Shown here: positions 27,085 to 35,896 of the stretch, in pieces
Layout of the letters: each line of letters opens with the position of its first letter
How positions within the stretch are numbered: position 1 is the stretch's first letter
Origin: CAXBCP01 sp963974055
GTDB taxonomy: Bacteria; Pseudomonadota; Alphaproteobacteria; MPNO01; UBA830
DNA: 64,000 nucleotides
Reading direction: 5' to 3'
Assembly: GCA_963974055.1 (NCBI GenBank)
Contig: CAXBCP010000012.1
Location: 1-64,000 of the forward strand
Translations under genes and position numbers: made by a program
Notes under the pieces: generated by a model
The model's input: only the letters and a program-made list of their open reading frames with translations
The model's database searches: none
What the model was told of the DNA's origin: nothing

Positions 27085-28786
27085 GCCGCCGCTCCCGGCC
27101 GGATTTCTCGGAAACATCGATCGTCAGCGCACTCCGCGCCGCATCGCTATCCTTGATCGGCCGCAGTCCAAGAACAGGCGCGATCCGCCCGACAACGGCG
27201 CCGATAACCGGTGCGGCAACCCAGCCGCCGGTCGCATAGCCGAATGTTTCTTTCGTGCCCGTCGGTTCGTCGAGCATCGCCAGGATGACGTATCTCGGCT
27301 TGTTCATCGGGAAGGCGGCGACAAAGGACGAAATGAGCGCTTTGCGCTTGTAGCCGCGCCCCGACACTTTTTCAGCGGTGCCGGTTTTGCCGCCGACCAG
27401 ATATCCCGGCGCGGCTGCCTTCCGGCCGGTGCCCTGTTCGACTACCAGGCGCATCAACCGCCGCATCTCCAGTGAGGTATCTTCAGAGATGATGCGTTTT
27501 CCGACGGGGATATCTGCTGGGCTGCGGCGTATAAGCGTCGGTGTCCGGTAGATGCCGCCGTTTACGACCGCCGAGACGCCGGCGACGAGGTGCAGCGGGC
27601 TGACCGCAAGGCCATGGCCGAACGAAATCGTCATCGAGTTGATCTCACGCCAGTTGTCGGGTGAGAGCGGCGTGCCGGTTTCCGAAAGTTCTATACCGAC
27701 GGTTTTCATCATCCCGAGACTGGACAGAAACTTCTTGTGCCCGGGTATTCCGACGTCGAGCGCCATCTTCACGGTGCCGATATTCGACGAGTACATGAAA
27801 ATTTCCGGCACCGACAACCACCGCTTCTTCGCGTGGTAATCCCGGATCGTAAACCGGGCGACGCGAATGGGGTCGGTCGCGTCGTACCCGCCGTTCAGCG
27901 AGACCGTGCCGGCGTCGAGCGCCATTGCGGTGGTGAAAATCTTGAAGGTCGAGCCCATCTCGTAAACGCCGAGCGTGGTTCGGTTGAACCGCAGGTCCTG
28001 CGGAATCGAACCGGGCTGGTTCGGATCGAAACTGGGGAGCGAGGACATGGCGATGATTTCGCCCGTGTTCACGTCCATAACCAGGCCGGCGGCCCCGATC
28101 GCGCTGAATTTTTTCATTGCAAGGCCGAGTTCGTGTTCGAGAACGTGCTGCACGCGGACATCGATCGACAACGCCATGTTCGACTGGCGGGTACGCAGTT
28201 CCTTGTCGAAATAGCGCTCGATTCCCGTCAGGCCCTTGTTGTCGATATCGGTAAAACCCATGACGTGGGATGCGAGCGGGCCGAGCGGATACATGCGCCG
28301 GGCTTCCCGCTGGAAGTTCAGCGCCGGTATGCCGAGGCGGTTGACCGCATATTGCTGGCGTGGCGTCAGATGGCGGCGCAGCCAGACAAAGCCGCGATTC
28401 GAGCGCAGTTTCTTCTCGATCGCTTTCACATCGATATCGGGCAGCGCCGTGGACAACCGGAGGGCCGCCTGTTCGGGGTCGAGCACCAGGCGCGGGTTGG
28501 CGAACAGCGACGCGGTATTCAGGCTGGTCGCCATCAGAATGCCGTTTCGGTCGACGATATCGGCGCGCCCGGTATTCTTTTCGTCTTTGCTGATGCTGCG
28601 GGTGTAGCGGGGTTCGGCATTGTCCGAGAACACCGACACGTCGACCACCCGGACGCCGATCACGGCGAACGCGGCCGAAAACAGCGCTCCGGCGACTATA
28701 AGTCGGTTCCGACCGGTTTCGATAGCGGTCTTGCGATCGCCTTCTATGCGAATTTTCTCGGGCGGGATTTGCAGTTTCCCGATCAT
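27071..28786 (-). CDS. ftsI: Septal transpeptidase FtsI (PBP3)
   Basis: Monofunctional class B penicillin-binding protein cross-linking septal peptidoglycan (571 residues). It has one N-terminal membrane helix (about 28-48, RLIVAGALFSAAFAVIGV), a pedestal domain with ARRMYPLGPLASHVMGF, and the transpeptidase domain. The catalytic motifs are STFK (Ser-X-X-Lys), SSN and KTGT. ATG 28786 is used because the long upstream frame belongs to ftsL antiphase sequence. It overlaps ftsL (ATGA) and murE. Confidence 0.96.
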   Translation of the reverse strand: MIGKLQIPPEKIRIEGDRKTAIETGRNRLIVAGALFSAAFAVIGVRVVDVSVFSDNAEPRYTRSISKDEKNTGRADIVDRNGILMATSLNTASLFANPRLVLDPEQAALRLSTALPDIDVKAIEKKLRSNRGFVWLRRHLTPRQQYAVNRLGIPALNFQREARRMYPLGPLASHVMGFTDIDNKGLTGIERYFDKELRTRQSNMALSIDVRVQHVLEHELGLAMKKFSAIGAAGLVMDVNTGEIIAMSSLPSFDPNQPGSIPQDLRFNRTTLGVYEMGSTFKIFTTAMALDAGTVSLNGGYDATDPIRVARFTIRDYHAKKRWLSVPEIFMYSSNIGTVKMALDVGIPGHKKFLSSLGMMKTVGIELSETGTPLSPDNWREINSMTISFGHGLAVSPLHLVAGVSAVVNGGIYRTPTLIRRSPADIPVGKRIISEDTSLEMRRLMRLVVEQGTGRKAAAPGYLVGGKTGTAEKVSGRGYKRKALISSFVAAFPMNKPRYVILAMLDEPTGTKETFGYATGGWVAAPVIGAVVGRIAPVLGLRPIKDSDAARSALTIDVSEKSGRERRLASH

Positions 28787-29190
28787 TGCGATTTCTTCAG
28801 CTTGGCGAGGATCGGCGTCAGCCAGTCGTCGCTTTGCGGCTGAGGCGCTCGCCGCTTCAGAGAGGGGCTTTTCTCGGCGATTTCCGTTCCCTGTCCTTGT
28901 TCCGCCGCTTCCGGGTCGATCTGCTGCAGCAGTTCCTGCATCGACACCGTCTGGGCTGCGACGGGGGCGTCCATGCCGAGCAGCCGCGTGCTCAGCGCTT
29001 CGAGCCGCGCGGGCTGGTTCAGATAGCTCCATTCCGCCTGCATGACCTGAACGGCATCCCGGTCGGTAATGATTTCGGCGTTCAGCGCATGGAGGCGGTC
29101 CTCGAGGCTCTGAACGCGATGTTTCACCACGAACAATCCGACCACAACGGCGATGCCGAGTACGGTCCAGAGCAGGGTTGATCGGCGCAT
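28783..29190 (-). CDS. ftsL: Cell division protein FtsL
   Basis: Small bitopic divisome protein (135 residues) bridging FtsQ/FtsB to FtsWI. Residues 4-24 form the membrane helix (STLLWTVLGIAVVVGLFVV), followed by a coiled coil containing HRVQSLEDRLHALNAEIITDRDAVQVMQAEW. YLNQPARLEALSTRLLGM is the conserved FtsL end of the coil. The C-terminal 35 residues are polar and variable. It starts two bases after rsmH and overlaps ftsI as ATGA. Sequence conservation is low, so the call rests on topology and position. Confidence 0.9.
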   Translation of the reverse strand: MRRSTLLWTVLGIAVVVGLFVVKHRVQSLEDRLHALNAEIITDRDAVQVMQAEWSYLNQPARLEALSTRLLGMDAPVAAQTVSMQELLQQIDPEAAEQGQGTEIAEKSPSLKRRAPQPQSDDWLTPILAKLKKSQ

Positions 29191-29192
29191 GG

Positions 29193-30158
29193 TCAGGCCT
29201 CCCGCTTGACGGGTGCAGGTGTGCGTTCGGCGACCCGGAGTTTTGCGGACCGGGCGCGGGTGTTCCTTCGGGTTTCCGTATCCGACGGCTTTTGCGCGCC
29301 GCGTCGGATCAGCCTGAAACACGGTTCCGCCGTCGGCGTGGCGGTCGCAGGCAGATGCCGCGATACGGTCGGCACGTCGCCGGATTCCCGCCGGAGGAAT
29401 TCCTTTACGATCCGGTCTTCGAGCGAATGAAAGGAGACGATGGCGAGCCGTCCGCCGGGCGCGAGGATGATCTCTGCTGCCTGCAGGCCGCGCTCGAGTT
29501 CGCCCAGTTCGTCGTTTACCTGAATGCGGATCGCCTGAAACGTCCGGGTCGCGGGGTCGGTCTTGGACGGCTTGCCGCCGCGATAGACGTTCCGCACGAT
29601 GTCGGCAAGCTGACCGGTGCGGGTGATCGGCGCGTCGCTGCGGGCATGCACGATGGCGCGGGCAATACGCCGCGCCTGTCGTTCCTCGCCGTATTTGAAG
29701 ATGATGTCGGCAAGAACGCTTTCCTCGGCATCGTTCACGAGGTCGGTGGCCGAGAGCCCGTTTTTGCCCTGCCGCATGTCGAGCGGGCCATCGTTGCGGA
29801 AACTGAAGCCGCGCGCCGGGTCGTCGATCTGCATCGACGAGACGCCGAGATCGAGGGCGATGCCGTCGACGGTGTCGATGCCCTCGTGCTCGAGGATAGC
29901 GGCCATGTCGCCGAACCGGCCTTCGATCACGGTCAGCCGTCCTGCGTATTTCTCGACCAGCGTCGCCGCATTCGCGACGGCCTCGGGATCGCGGTCGATG
30001 GCCCAGACGCGGCAGTCCGCCGCTTCCAGAATGGCGGCGGTATATCCTCCGGCGCCGAATGTGCCGTCGACATAGCGTCCGCCGTCACGCGGCTGCAGTG
30101 CGGCGATCACTTCGTCGATCATGACGGGTTCGTGTCCAAAAGCGGGGGCGGGGCTCAT
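29193..30158 (-). CDS. rsmH: 16S rRNA (cytosine-1402-N4)-methyltransferase
   Basis: SAM-dependent enzyme that methylates C1402 in the ribosomal P site (321 residues; formerly MraW). N-terminal HEPVMIDEVIAAL, SAM loop DGTFGAGGYTAAIL, and later ALDLGVSSMQIDDPARGFSF, TRTFQAIRIQVNDEL and VVSFHSLEDRIVK are diagnostic. Its ATG overlaps the mraZ stop (ATGA), and its stop is two bases before ftsL, the standard second place in the dcw cluster. Confidence 0.97.
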   Translation of the reverse strand: MSPAPAFGHEPVMIDEVIAALQPRDGGRYVDGTFGAGGYTAAILEAADCRVWAIDRDPEAVANAATLVEKYAGRLTVIEGRFGDMAAILEHEGIDTVDGIALDLGVSSMQIDDPARGFSFRNDGPLDMRQGKNGLSATDLVNDAEESVLADIIFKYGEERQARRIARAIVHARSDAPITRTGQLADIVRNVYRGGKPSKTDPATRTFQAIRIQVNDELGELERGLQAAEIILAPGGRLAIVSFHSLEDRIVKEFLRRESGDVPTVSRHLPATATPTAEPCFRLIRRGAQKPSDTETRRNTRARSAKLRVAERTPAPVKREA

Positions 30159-30625
30159 GCGGCGCCTCCGTTGAGTCGGGCACGGAGCGCCGCGACTTCC
30201 ACCGCCTGATGTTTTTCATAAGCGTCGGGCGCCCATATCTGGAAGCGCGTGCCGCGGCCGACGAACGTCGCGCGGTCGGTTATGCCGGCATGTTCGACAA
30301 GCCGGGCGGGCAGGATGATTCGGCCCTCGCCGTCGAACGGCAGCTCGCTCGAGAGCGCCATGATGGTCTCGACAAGGCCGTCATCCGACTTGCCGACGAG
30401 TGTCTGTGTGAAATCGCCACCGTCCAGGGACTGGTCGAACCGCCGCTGGATCAATTGGTCGAGCGTACCGCGTCCGAAGCCCTCGATTGCTGGCTCCGTC
30501 AGCGAGGGATAGGCGATAACCCCTTGATATGTCTCGGTTCCCAAGGCAGCACGATAGGCAGCCGGAACCGACACGCGGCCCTTCCGGTCAACCTTGTTCT
30601 CGTATGTCGAAATAAACGACGCCAC
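30155..30625 (-). CDS. mraZ: Transcriptional regulator MraZ
   Basis: AbrB-like DNA-binding protein and first gene of the dcw cluster (156 residues). It contains the two tandem MraZ/SpoVT-type repeats: STYENKVDRKGRVSVPAAYR near the start and SELPFDGEGRIILPARLVEHAGI in the middle, each with the D.KGR / DGEGR turn. The frame is open to an ATG at 30715, but relatives begin right before the FISTY-type strand, so GTG 30625 is chosen. The only purine-rich element, AGGA, lies about 15 bases upstream, so translation may be weak. In other bacteria MraZ binds TGGGN repeats before its own gene, and four such repeats are present at 30695-30729. Confidence 0.9.
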   Translation of the reverse strand: MASFISTYENKVDRKGRVSVPAAYRAALGTETYQGVIAYPSLTEPAIEGFGRGTLDQLIQRRFDQSLDGGDFTQTLVGKSDDGLVETIMALSSELPFDGEGRIILPARLVEHAGITDRATFVGRGTRFQIWAPDAYEKHQAVEVAALRARLNGGAA

Positions 30626-30694
30626 GGGATGATCCGACTTTCCTGTCTGTACCTGTCGGCGAACCGACGCAAAACCACGTCCCGGTAGCGAATT

Positions 30695-30729
30695 TGGGAC
30701 ATGATGGGATATCATGGGTAATTATGGGA
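30695..30729. promoter_or_regulatory. MraZ operator: four TGGGN boxes at 10-base pitch
   Basis: TGGGA (30695-30699), TGGGA (30705-30709), TGGGT (30715-30719) and TGGGA (30725-30729) repeat with exactly ten bases from start to start, reading on the + strand. This is the known architecture of MraZ boxes, repeated pentamers with 5-base spacers. It lies 70-104 bases before the mraZ GTG. The boxes overlap the candidate core promoter at 30706-30734, so binding should block RNA polymerase (inference). Confidence 0.85.
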
Positions 30730-30734
30730 GTCAA
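30706..30734 (-). promoter_or_regulatory. Candidate dcw promoter (Pmra)
   Basis: On the - strand TTGACT (30734-30729) is followed by a 17-base spacer and TATCCC (30711-30706). The -35 element is good and the -10 is weak. It would give a leader of about 75 bases before the mraZ GTG. Three of the four MraZ boxes lie within or directly next to this promoter. Confidence 0.5.
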
Positions 30735-30971
30735 TGCCATCAATAGTAAAGAACCAGTTAAGAACGGGTGTTTAGAAGCATTCGTTGATGTCACCACATG
30801 CGCTTTGGAACGTAAGTGAAATTGATTGGATGCCAGATTCAAGGATTGTTTAGGCGCCAATTACGGCAGCATTGTGTTCTTCTTATGTTCTCATTCGGGC
30901 AAGCGGTGTGGCAAACCGGCCGGTTGCGATCGGGGGCCGGTATCGGCGCATGCCATCCCCGTAAGGGGTAC
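30735..30971. other. Gene-free stretch between dcw promoter and ompA terminator
   Basis: With its flanks, the space between mraZ and the OmpA-like gene exceeds 300 bases and holds no convincing open frame. A weak CtrA-like pattern TAAA-N7-TTAA lies at 30747-30761. The region is noticeably AT-richer up to about 30890, consistent with promoter DNA. Beyond that I see nothing. Confidence 0.5.
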
Positions 30972-31002
30972 AAAAAAGCCGCGGCCCAGTGCGGGCCGCG
31001 GC
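30972..31002 (-). terminator. Rho-independent terminator of the OmpA-like gene
   Basis: GCCGCGGCCC (30978-30987) and GGGCCGCGGC (30993-31002) form a perfect ten-base-pair stem with a five-base loop. On the - strand it is followed by six Ts. It lies about 50 bases past the stop of the OmpA-like gene. Confidence 0.9.
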
Positions 31003-31050
31003 GTCTCGTCGGTTTTGGTTGCGGCCGGCCCTGGAAGAGGCCGGCGGAAG

Positions 31051-31911
31051 TTACCTGGCGATATTGATCGTAATCGTTACCCGCCGGTTGGCGCGCAGGC
31101 GTTTCTCGTCGGCTGTGGGTACGGCAAGATCCTTTTCGCCGACGCCGCGTGCGGAGATCCGTTCGGGTGCAATACCGCGTTCGACCAGCGCCTTTTTGAC
31201 GTTTTCGGCCCGCATTGCGGACAGAGTGTCGTTATAGGCGTTCGTGCCTACCGTATCCGCGTGGCCGACGATCTCGAATGTCGCGGGCCTGTTCCGCCAT
31301 TCGGCGGCGATCGGGTCGAGCTGCGTGCCGATGGCGATGCTGACGCGCGATTTATCGTATCCGAACTCGATGTCGTGGGTGACGGGCTGCGGCGCCATGA
31401 CCGGCGCCGGCTTCGGCGGCTCGGGCTTGACCATCGCAACACGTGGGCCTTTGAGCATTTTGCCGAGTTTGACGGTCACATACCCGCCGCCGATACCGAA
31501 GCGCAAACCGGTTTCCGATGAATCGACGTCGAGAACGACGTTATTGGTCCGATTCTTCAGGCCGGCTTCGCCGCTTCCCTTGCCGAAGATGGCGACACCG
31601 CCGAGAGCTTTGTATTCGCCGGCGATGTCATCGAGTTTCGCGAGATTATAAACCGTGCCCGTGGCGGTCGCGACGGAATATCCAAGGTCCGCGATGCTGT
31701 AACCATCGGCGGTGAAGGCGTATTCCGAGCCGTCGTTGAGGACAAGTGTGCCCGTGCCGGTATGAAAGCCGACAATTAGGCCGGCATTATCGAACGACAC
31801 GGTATACGTGCCGCTCTGGTTTCTATCCGCGGTATTTTGTCCGGCGCAACCGGCGGCGGTCAGCACGACCAGCAGCGACAGGGTTTTGGCGATACGTCCA
31901 ACGGTAATCAT
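31051..31911 (-). CDS. OmpA-family peptidoglycan-associated lipoprotein
   Basis: A 286-residue envelope protein. The signal peptide ends in the lipobox LTAAGC (cysteine at 22), so it should be lipid-anchored. Residues 35-160 are a beta-rich region without a recognised domain, with TAD and SVATATGTVYNLAKLDDIAGEY segments. Residues 175-286 are an OmpA C-terminal domain that binds DAP-containing peptidoglycan: IVGHADTVGTNAYNDTLSAMRAENVKKAL, ISARGVGEKDLAVPTADEKRLRANRRV. It is larger than Pal and lies far from tol genes, so it is not called pal. It has its own terminator. Confidence 0.85.
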   Translation of the reverse strand: MITVGRIAKTLSLLVVLTAAGCAGQNTADRNQSGTYTVSFDNAGLIVGFHTGTGTLVLNDGSEYAFTADGYSIADLGYSVATATGTVYNLAKLDDIAGEYKALGGVAIFGKGSGEAGLKNRTNNVVLDVDSSETGLRFGIGGGYVTVKLGKMLKGPRVAMVKPEPPKPAPVMAPQPVTHDIEFGYDKSRVSIAIGTQLDPIAAEWRNRPATFEIVGHADTVGTNAYNDTLSAMRAENVKKALVERGIAPERISARGVGEKDLAVPTADEKRLRANRRVTITINIAR

Positions 31912-32129
31912 TCTCGAATTTCTCTTTCATTTGCCCGGCCGGGCCGATCACGATCAATTTGTCCCGCTGCCCAGGCGATAGGTGTGGAGCCTGAAGTCTG
32001 CTCTCTATATTCAACTGGATACGGCCTTCCGGGCATACAAGCGTTGATGTGAATTAATGTTGTCCCACGGTTTTTAATTGGTCCGCGCGGCGCGGATTTC
32101 CTAGTCTTTGCAAAGGTGTGTCAAAAAAA

Positions 32130-32533
<404 letters not shown>

Positions 32534-32539
32534 GCCGGC

Positions 32540-32568
32540 ACACTCGGTCGAAAAGCGTTGAGCGTCAA
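32540..32568 (-). promoter_or_regulatory. Candidate rnpB promoter
   Basis: TTGACG (32568-32563), a 17-base spacer and GAGTGT (32545-32540) precede the predicted rnpB 5' end by seven bases. The -35 element overlaps the stop codon of the amidase gene. The -10 is poor by E. coli standards but its placement is exact. rnpB may also receive transcription from the amidase gene. Confidence 0.45.
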
Positions 32569-33242
32569 CTGTTTATGGCGTGTACCGCGGCAACCATGGT
32601 CAGGGTCGGGTCATCCAGCCTGCCGGTGACGTTGTCGGGCACGAAGCGGCGCTGGAAGGCCGAGACGATATCGGCGGCCCCCACCGCCGGGTCGTAGCCG
32701 ATGGCGGCCAGGTGGTTCAGCGCGGTCGCGCGATCGACGGGTGCGGGAAAATCCGTCGGCCAGACGGAAAGACCCAGCCGCGCCAGACGCTGCCAGTCGA
32801 ACAGTTCGCCGGGATCCTGTTTGCGCGATGGCGCAATATCCGAATGACCGACCACGCGGTGCGCCGGAATTTCATGCCGGCGCATTACCTCTGCGAGCAA
32901 CGCCTCGACGGCAGCCATCTGGGATTCCGGAAATTTCCGGTATCCGAATTCGTGGCCCGGGTTGACGATCTCGATGCCGATGGACCGGTCGTTGATATCG
33001 GTCGCGCCGGCCCAGTAGCTGCGCCCTGCATGCCAGGCGCGGCATGAGTCGGCGACCAGCCGGTAGATGCGGCCGTCTTCGTCGACAACGTAATGGGCGC
33101 TGACCTCTGCGGCCTGATCGCATAACCGTTCAAGGGCCGCTTCGCCGGTTTTCATCCCCGTGTAGTGAAGCACCGCCATATCTATATCGACGCCCGCCGG
33201 GCGCGCACTGAAATTGGGAGACGGTCTTTCGATAATCTCCAT
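32565..33242 (-). CDS. AmpD-like N-acetylmuramoyl-L-alanine amidase
   Basis: Zinc amidase of the Amidase_2 family (225 residues), probably cleaving 1,6-anhydro-muropeptides or peptidoglycan stems. Zinc ligands can be placed in VLHYTGMKTG (His), VVGHSDIAPSRKQDPG (His and Asp), plus the catalytic-type Glu in IGIEIVNPG. Residues 160-225 form a peptidoglycan-binding helical domain (ALNHLAAIGYDP, AFQRRFVP). There is no signal peptide, so a cytoplasmic recycling role like AmpD is favoured. The frame is open further upstream inside the EamA gene, but ATG 33242 starts the family sequence. It lies 14 bases after the EamA stop. Confidence 0.9.
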   Translation of the reverse strand: MEIIERPSPNFSARPAGVDIDMAVLHYTGMKTGEAALERLCDQAAEVSAHYVVDEDGRIYRLVADSCRAWHAGRSYWAGATDINDRSIGIEIVNPGHEFGYRKFPESQMAAVEALLAEVMRRHEIPAHRVVGHSDIAPSRKQDPGELFDWQRLARLGLSVWPTDFPAPVDRATALNHLAAIGYDPAVGAADIVSAFQRRFVPDNVTGRLDDPTLTMVAAVHAINS

Positions 33243-33256
33243 GTCTCGATACAGCC

Positions 33257-34162
33257 TCAATCCGGTGTGTTGTCGGCAGGTGCCGGGGGCAGCGGGGGCG
33301 TTGGTACGGGCCCGGGGCCCGATCCCCGGAAAACGATGATCGCAACGCCTGCGATCGTCACCAGCCCGCCCGCCATTATATGCCAGTTCAGGGTCTCTCC
33401 AAGCAACGCGATCCCGAAGCCGACCCCGAATACGGGTATGAGCAGCGTAAAGGGCATGGTCTGGTTGGTCCGGTATTTGGGCACAAGTTCGTACCAAAGC
33501 CCGTGGCCGACGACGCTGACGACAATGCCCATATGGAGGATGGCTATCCAGGCGTCGAGGCTTGCATTGGCGATCGCGTCGATCTGGCCGGATTCGAACA
33601 GGATCGACACCAGCGCCATTTGCGGGAACGCGAATACCGCCATCCATCCATTGATGGCAAAGACGCTGACACCGCCCAGTCCGCGAAGCTGCAGGTTGGC
33701 GCCGCCGAACGCCAGGGCCGATATCAGCGCCATGAACGCATATAGATGGCTGTCCGACAGGCGCGGCTCCCCGACCACGAGGGCGACCCCGAAAAAGCTA
33801 ATAAGAATGCCTGCGGCGCGGTACCAGCCGAATTTTTCGCGGAAGAAGACAAGGGCCAGCAACAGGGCGAACGGGACCGAGGTCTGAATGATCAGGGCGG
33901 CAGTGCCGACATGAATATGTTCCAGCGCGGCGAACATCAGTCCGAAATGCAGCGTGCCCATGGTGACCGAAAGGCCGAAGATTTTCCACATATGGCCGCG
34001 CGGAATTGCGACGAAGGGAACCAGCGTCGCTGCGATTACCGCCATGCGCAGCGCGATCAATGCCCAGCCCGGAATTTCCGCGACTGCCAGGCGCGCTGCG
34101 GCGATATTGGATGCCCAGACAGCCATTACGAGAACGGCAAGGGCGATATGGGCGTGTTTCAT
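33257..34162 (-). CDS. EamA/DMT-family transporter
   Basis: Inner-membrane protein of about 301 residues with ten predicted helices in two EamA repeats. The first repeat starts AVLVMAVWASNIAAARLAV and includes WALIALRMAV. The second starts YAFMALISALAFGGANLQLRG. Several family members export amino acids or metabolites, but the substrate here is unknown. ATG 34162 gives MKHAHIALA, the usual beginning, while ATG 34189 would add nine residues. Neither has a good ribosome-binding site. The last 25 residues are Pro/Gly-rich. Confidence 0.85.
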   Translation of the reverse strand: MKHAHIALAVLVMAVWASNIAAARLAVAEIPGWALIALRMAVIAATLVPFVAIPRGHMWKIFGLSVTMGTLHFGLMFAALEHIHVGTAALIIQTSVPFALLLALVFFREKFGWYRAAGILISFFGVALVVGEPRLSDSHLYAFMALISALAFGGANLQLRGLGGVSVFAINGWMAVFAFPQMALVSILFESGQIDAIANASLDAWIAILHMGIVVSVVGHGLWYELVPKYRTNQTMPFTLLIPVFGVGFGIALLGETLNWHIMAGGLVTIAGVAIIVFRGSGPGPVPTPPLPPAPADNTPD

Positions 34163-34321
34163 GACGGCGGAGAGTCGGTCTGCCACCATGGGAAGTCAAA
34201 CGGGGAATCGTTGTCGGGCAGGCATAAATGTAATGCGGATATTTCGGTGTGGCGGGGTCGGCCCGTCGTGTAGGATTCCCGTTTGGTTCTGATATGTCGC
34301 CATGCAAAGGAAATGGATCGA

Positions 34322-34861
34322 ATGTCCGGTCAGGTTGTCGCCGTCAGCTGTGCTGCCGGGAACGTATTCTCAAAGCCGCCTCAGGCCGGTATTTCCCTGG
34401 TTGCGGGGCTCGGCGTCGAAGGCGATGCCCATAAAGGTAAAACCGTTCAGCATCTCTACCTGCAGCGGAAAGACTCGACGGCGCCTAACCTGCGGCAGGT
34501 CCATCTTGTGCAGTCCGAACTATTCGACGAATTGCGGCAACAGGGGTTCGAGATCGGGCCCGGAAATATCGGCGAAAACATCACGACGCGGGGCATCGAT
34601 CTTCCGGCTTTGCCCGCCGGTGCCCGTCTGCGGATAGGTGCTGCCTGTATAGAAATTACCGGACTGCGAAACCCGTGCGGCCAGCTCGATAATTTCCGGA
34701 AGGGACTGACGAAGGCCGTCACCGGCAAGAACGCCAACGGTAAGGCGTATCTGCTGTCGGCCGTGATGGGAATTGTCGTGACCGGGGGCGATATCGGATC
34801 CGGCGATGCCATTGCGGTCGAAATGCCCGAACAGCCTTACAACGCGCTTCAGCCTGTTTAG
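34322..34861 (+). CDS. MOSC domain-containing protein
   Basis: A single MOSC (molybdenum cofactor sulfurase C-terminal) domain of 179 residues. Visible family motifs are GVEGDAHKG, QVHLVQSELFDEL, GPGNIGENITTRG, and GLRNPCGQLDNF with the conserved cysteine that may carry sulfur. Free-standing MOSC proteins such as YiiM are linked to detoxification of N-hydroxylated compounds, but the substrate is unknown here. ATG 34322 is chosen because AAGGA (34307-34311) is well spaced from it. Upstream ATGs at 34283 and 34313 are less likely. Confidence 0.85.
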   Translation: MSGQVVAVSCAAGNVFSKPPQAGISLVAGLGVEGDAHKGKTVQHLYLQRKDSTAPNLRQVHLVQSELFDELRQQGFEIGPGNIGENITTRGIDLPALPAGARLRIGAACIEITGLRNPCGQLDNFRKGLTKAVTGKNANGKAYLLSAVMGIVVTGGDIGSGDAIAVEMPEQPYNALQPV

Positions 34862-34871
34862 TCCCTGGCCG

Positions 34872-35600
34872 TTACTTCAACCCGCGCTGTTTTTGGATTT
34901 TGCCCCAGGCGTCGTTGATCGTCGCCATTTTCGACGTGGCCATGTCGATAAAATCCTGGGGCATGCCTTCGGCGACCAGCTTGTCGGGGTGGTTCTCCTT
35001 GATCAGCGTGCGCCAGGCGGCGCGCACGGCTGTGTCGTCCGCATCATGCGGCACGCCGAGTATTGCATAGGGGTCGGACGCATCGGCGCCGAGATGGCCT
35101 GCCCGAATACGCGCAAACTTGGCTTCATCGAACCCGAAAATCGTTGCTACGGCTTTGAGGAACTCTTCTTCCTGCGGATGGATGACATGATCCGCCTTTG
35201 CGATATGAAAAAGGGCATCGAGAAGCTCTTCAAGTACGGCCGGGCGGTCCACGAACATTTTCGCGACCTGCCTGGCATAGGGTTCGAAGCCGCGGGCGTC
35301 CTTGCGGGCAAGGTCGAAAACCCGGCCGACATTTTTAAGCTCGTCTTCCGGGACATGGATAATCTGGCGAAATGCGACGATCTCGTCGGGTGTGACCTGG
35401 CCGTCGGCCTTGGCCATCTTCGCGCTCAGCGCAATGACCGCGATGGTGAAAGCGGTCTGGCGGGTGGCGTCGCTGGCATTCTCGTCAGGGTCGCGCAGGC
35501 GGTCCACCGCGTGGCCGGCCGCCGCGCCGACCAGCGCGCCGAGCGGACCGCCGATTACGAAGCCTGCCGCTCCGCCAATGATTTTTCCGAGAAGAGCCAT
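34872..35600 (-). CDS. TerB/DnaJ-domain protein (DjlA-like)
   Basis: A 242-residue protein. The glycine-rich hydrophobic N-terminus GKIIGGAAGFVIGGPLGALVGAAAG may insert in the membrane. A TerB-like helical domain follows (AFTIAVIALSAKMAKADGQVTPDEI and HIAKADHVIHPQEEEFL). A C-terminal J domain (about 177-242) has YAILGVPHDADDTAVRAAWR and the HPD motif in KENHPDKL, needed to stimulate DnaK. The order is that of DjlA co-chaperones. It is convergent with the MOSC gene and divergent from the catabolic operon. The 35601-35896 gap holds no other gene I can support. Confidence 0.85.
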   Translation of the reverse strand: MALLGKIIGGAAGFVIGGPLGALVGAAAGHAVDRLRDPDENASDATRQTAFTIAVIALSAKMAKADGQVTPDEIVAFRQIIHVPEDELKNVGRVFDLARKDARGFEPYARQVAKMFVDRPAVLEELLDALFHIAKADHVIHPQEEEFLKAVATIFGFDEAKFARIRAGHLGADASDPYAILGVPHDADDTAVRAAWRTLIKENHPDKLVAEGMPQDFIDMATSKMATINDAWGKIQKQRGLK

Positions 35601-35896
35601 GTGTTCTTGTTTCCGAGCCTACCCGACCCGGCTTCGTGATTGTTGGTTTTCGCCCGCATGTTCGCCGTCCCATGTTCTTCGCCCGAAAATGTGGCGACAA
35701 CATGGCCCCGACCCGGTTCAGGGACAGATCATATCACGGGATTATACCACGGGGTGCAATACCTCTATCCCCGGTGCCGGACAGGTCCCGAATTTGTCAT
35801 GTTTTCGCCGCCGTCAGGCTGACACGTGCGGCTCCGGTTGATACATTCCCGCGAACACTGAAAACCCGAACCAACAAGACGTCCCAGGAGTCCATC

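Noticed and set aside
30747..30761. CtrA-like TAAA-N7-TTAA pattern upstream of mraZ
   Set aside because: It differs from the TTAA-N7-TTAA consensus and a single degenerate match in AT-rich DNA is expected by chance, although CtrA control of division genes is known in some alphaproteobacteria.
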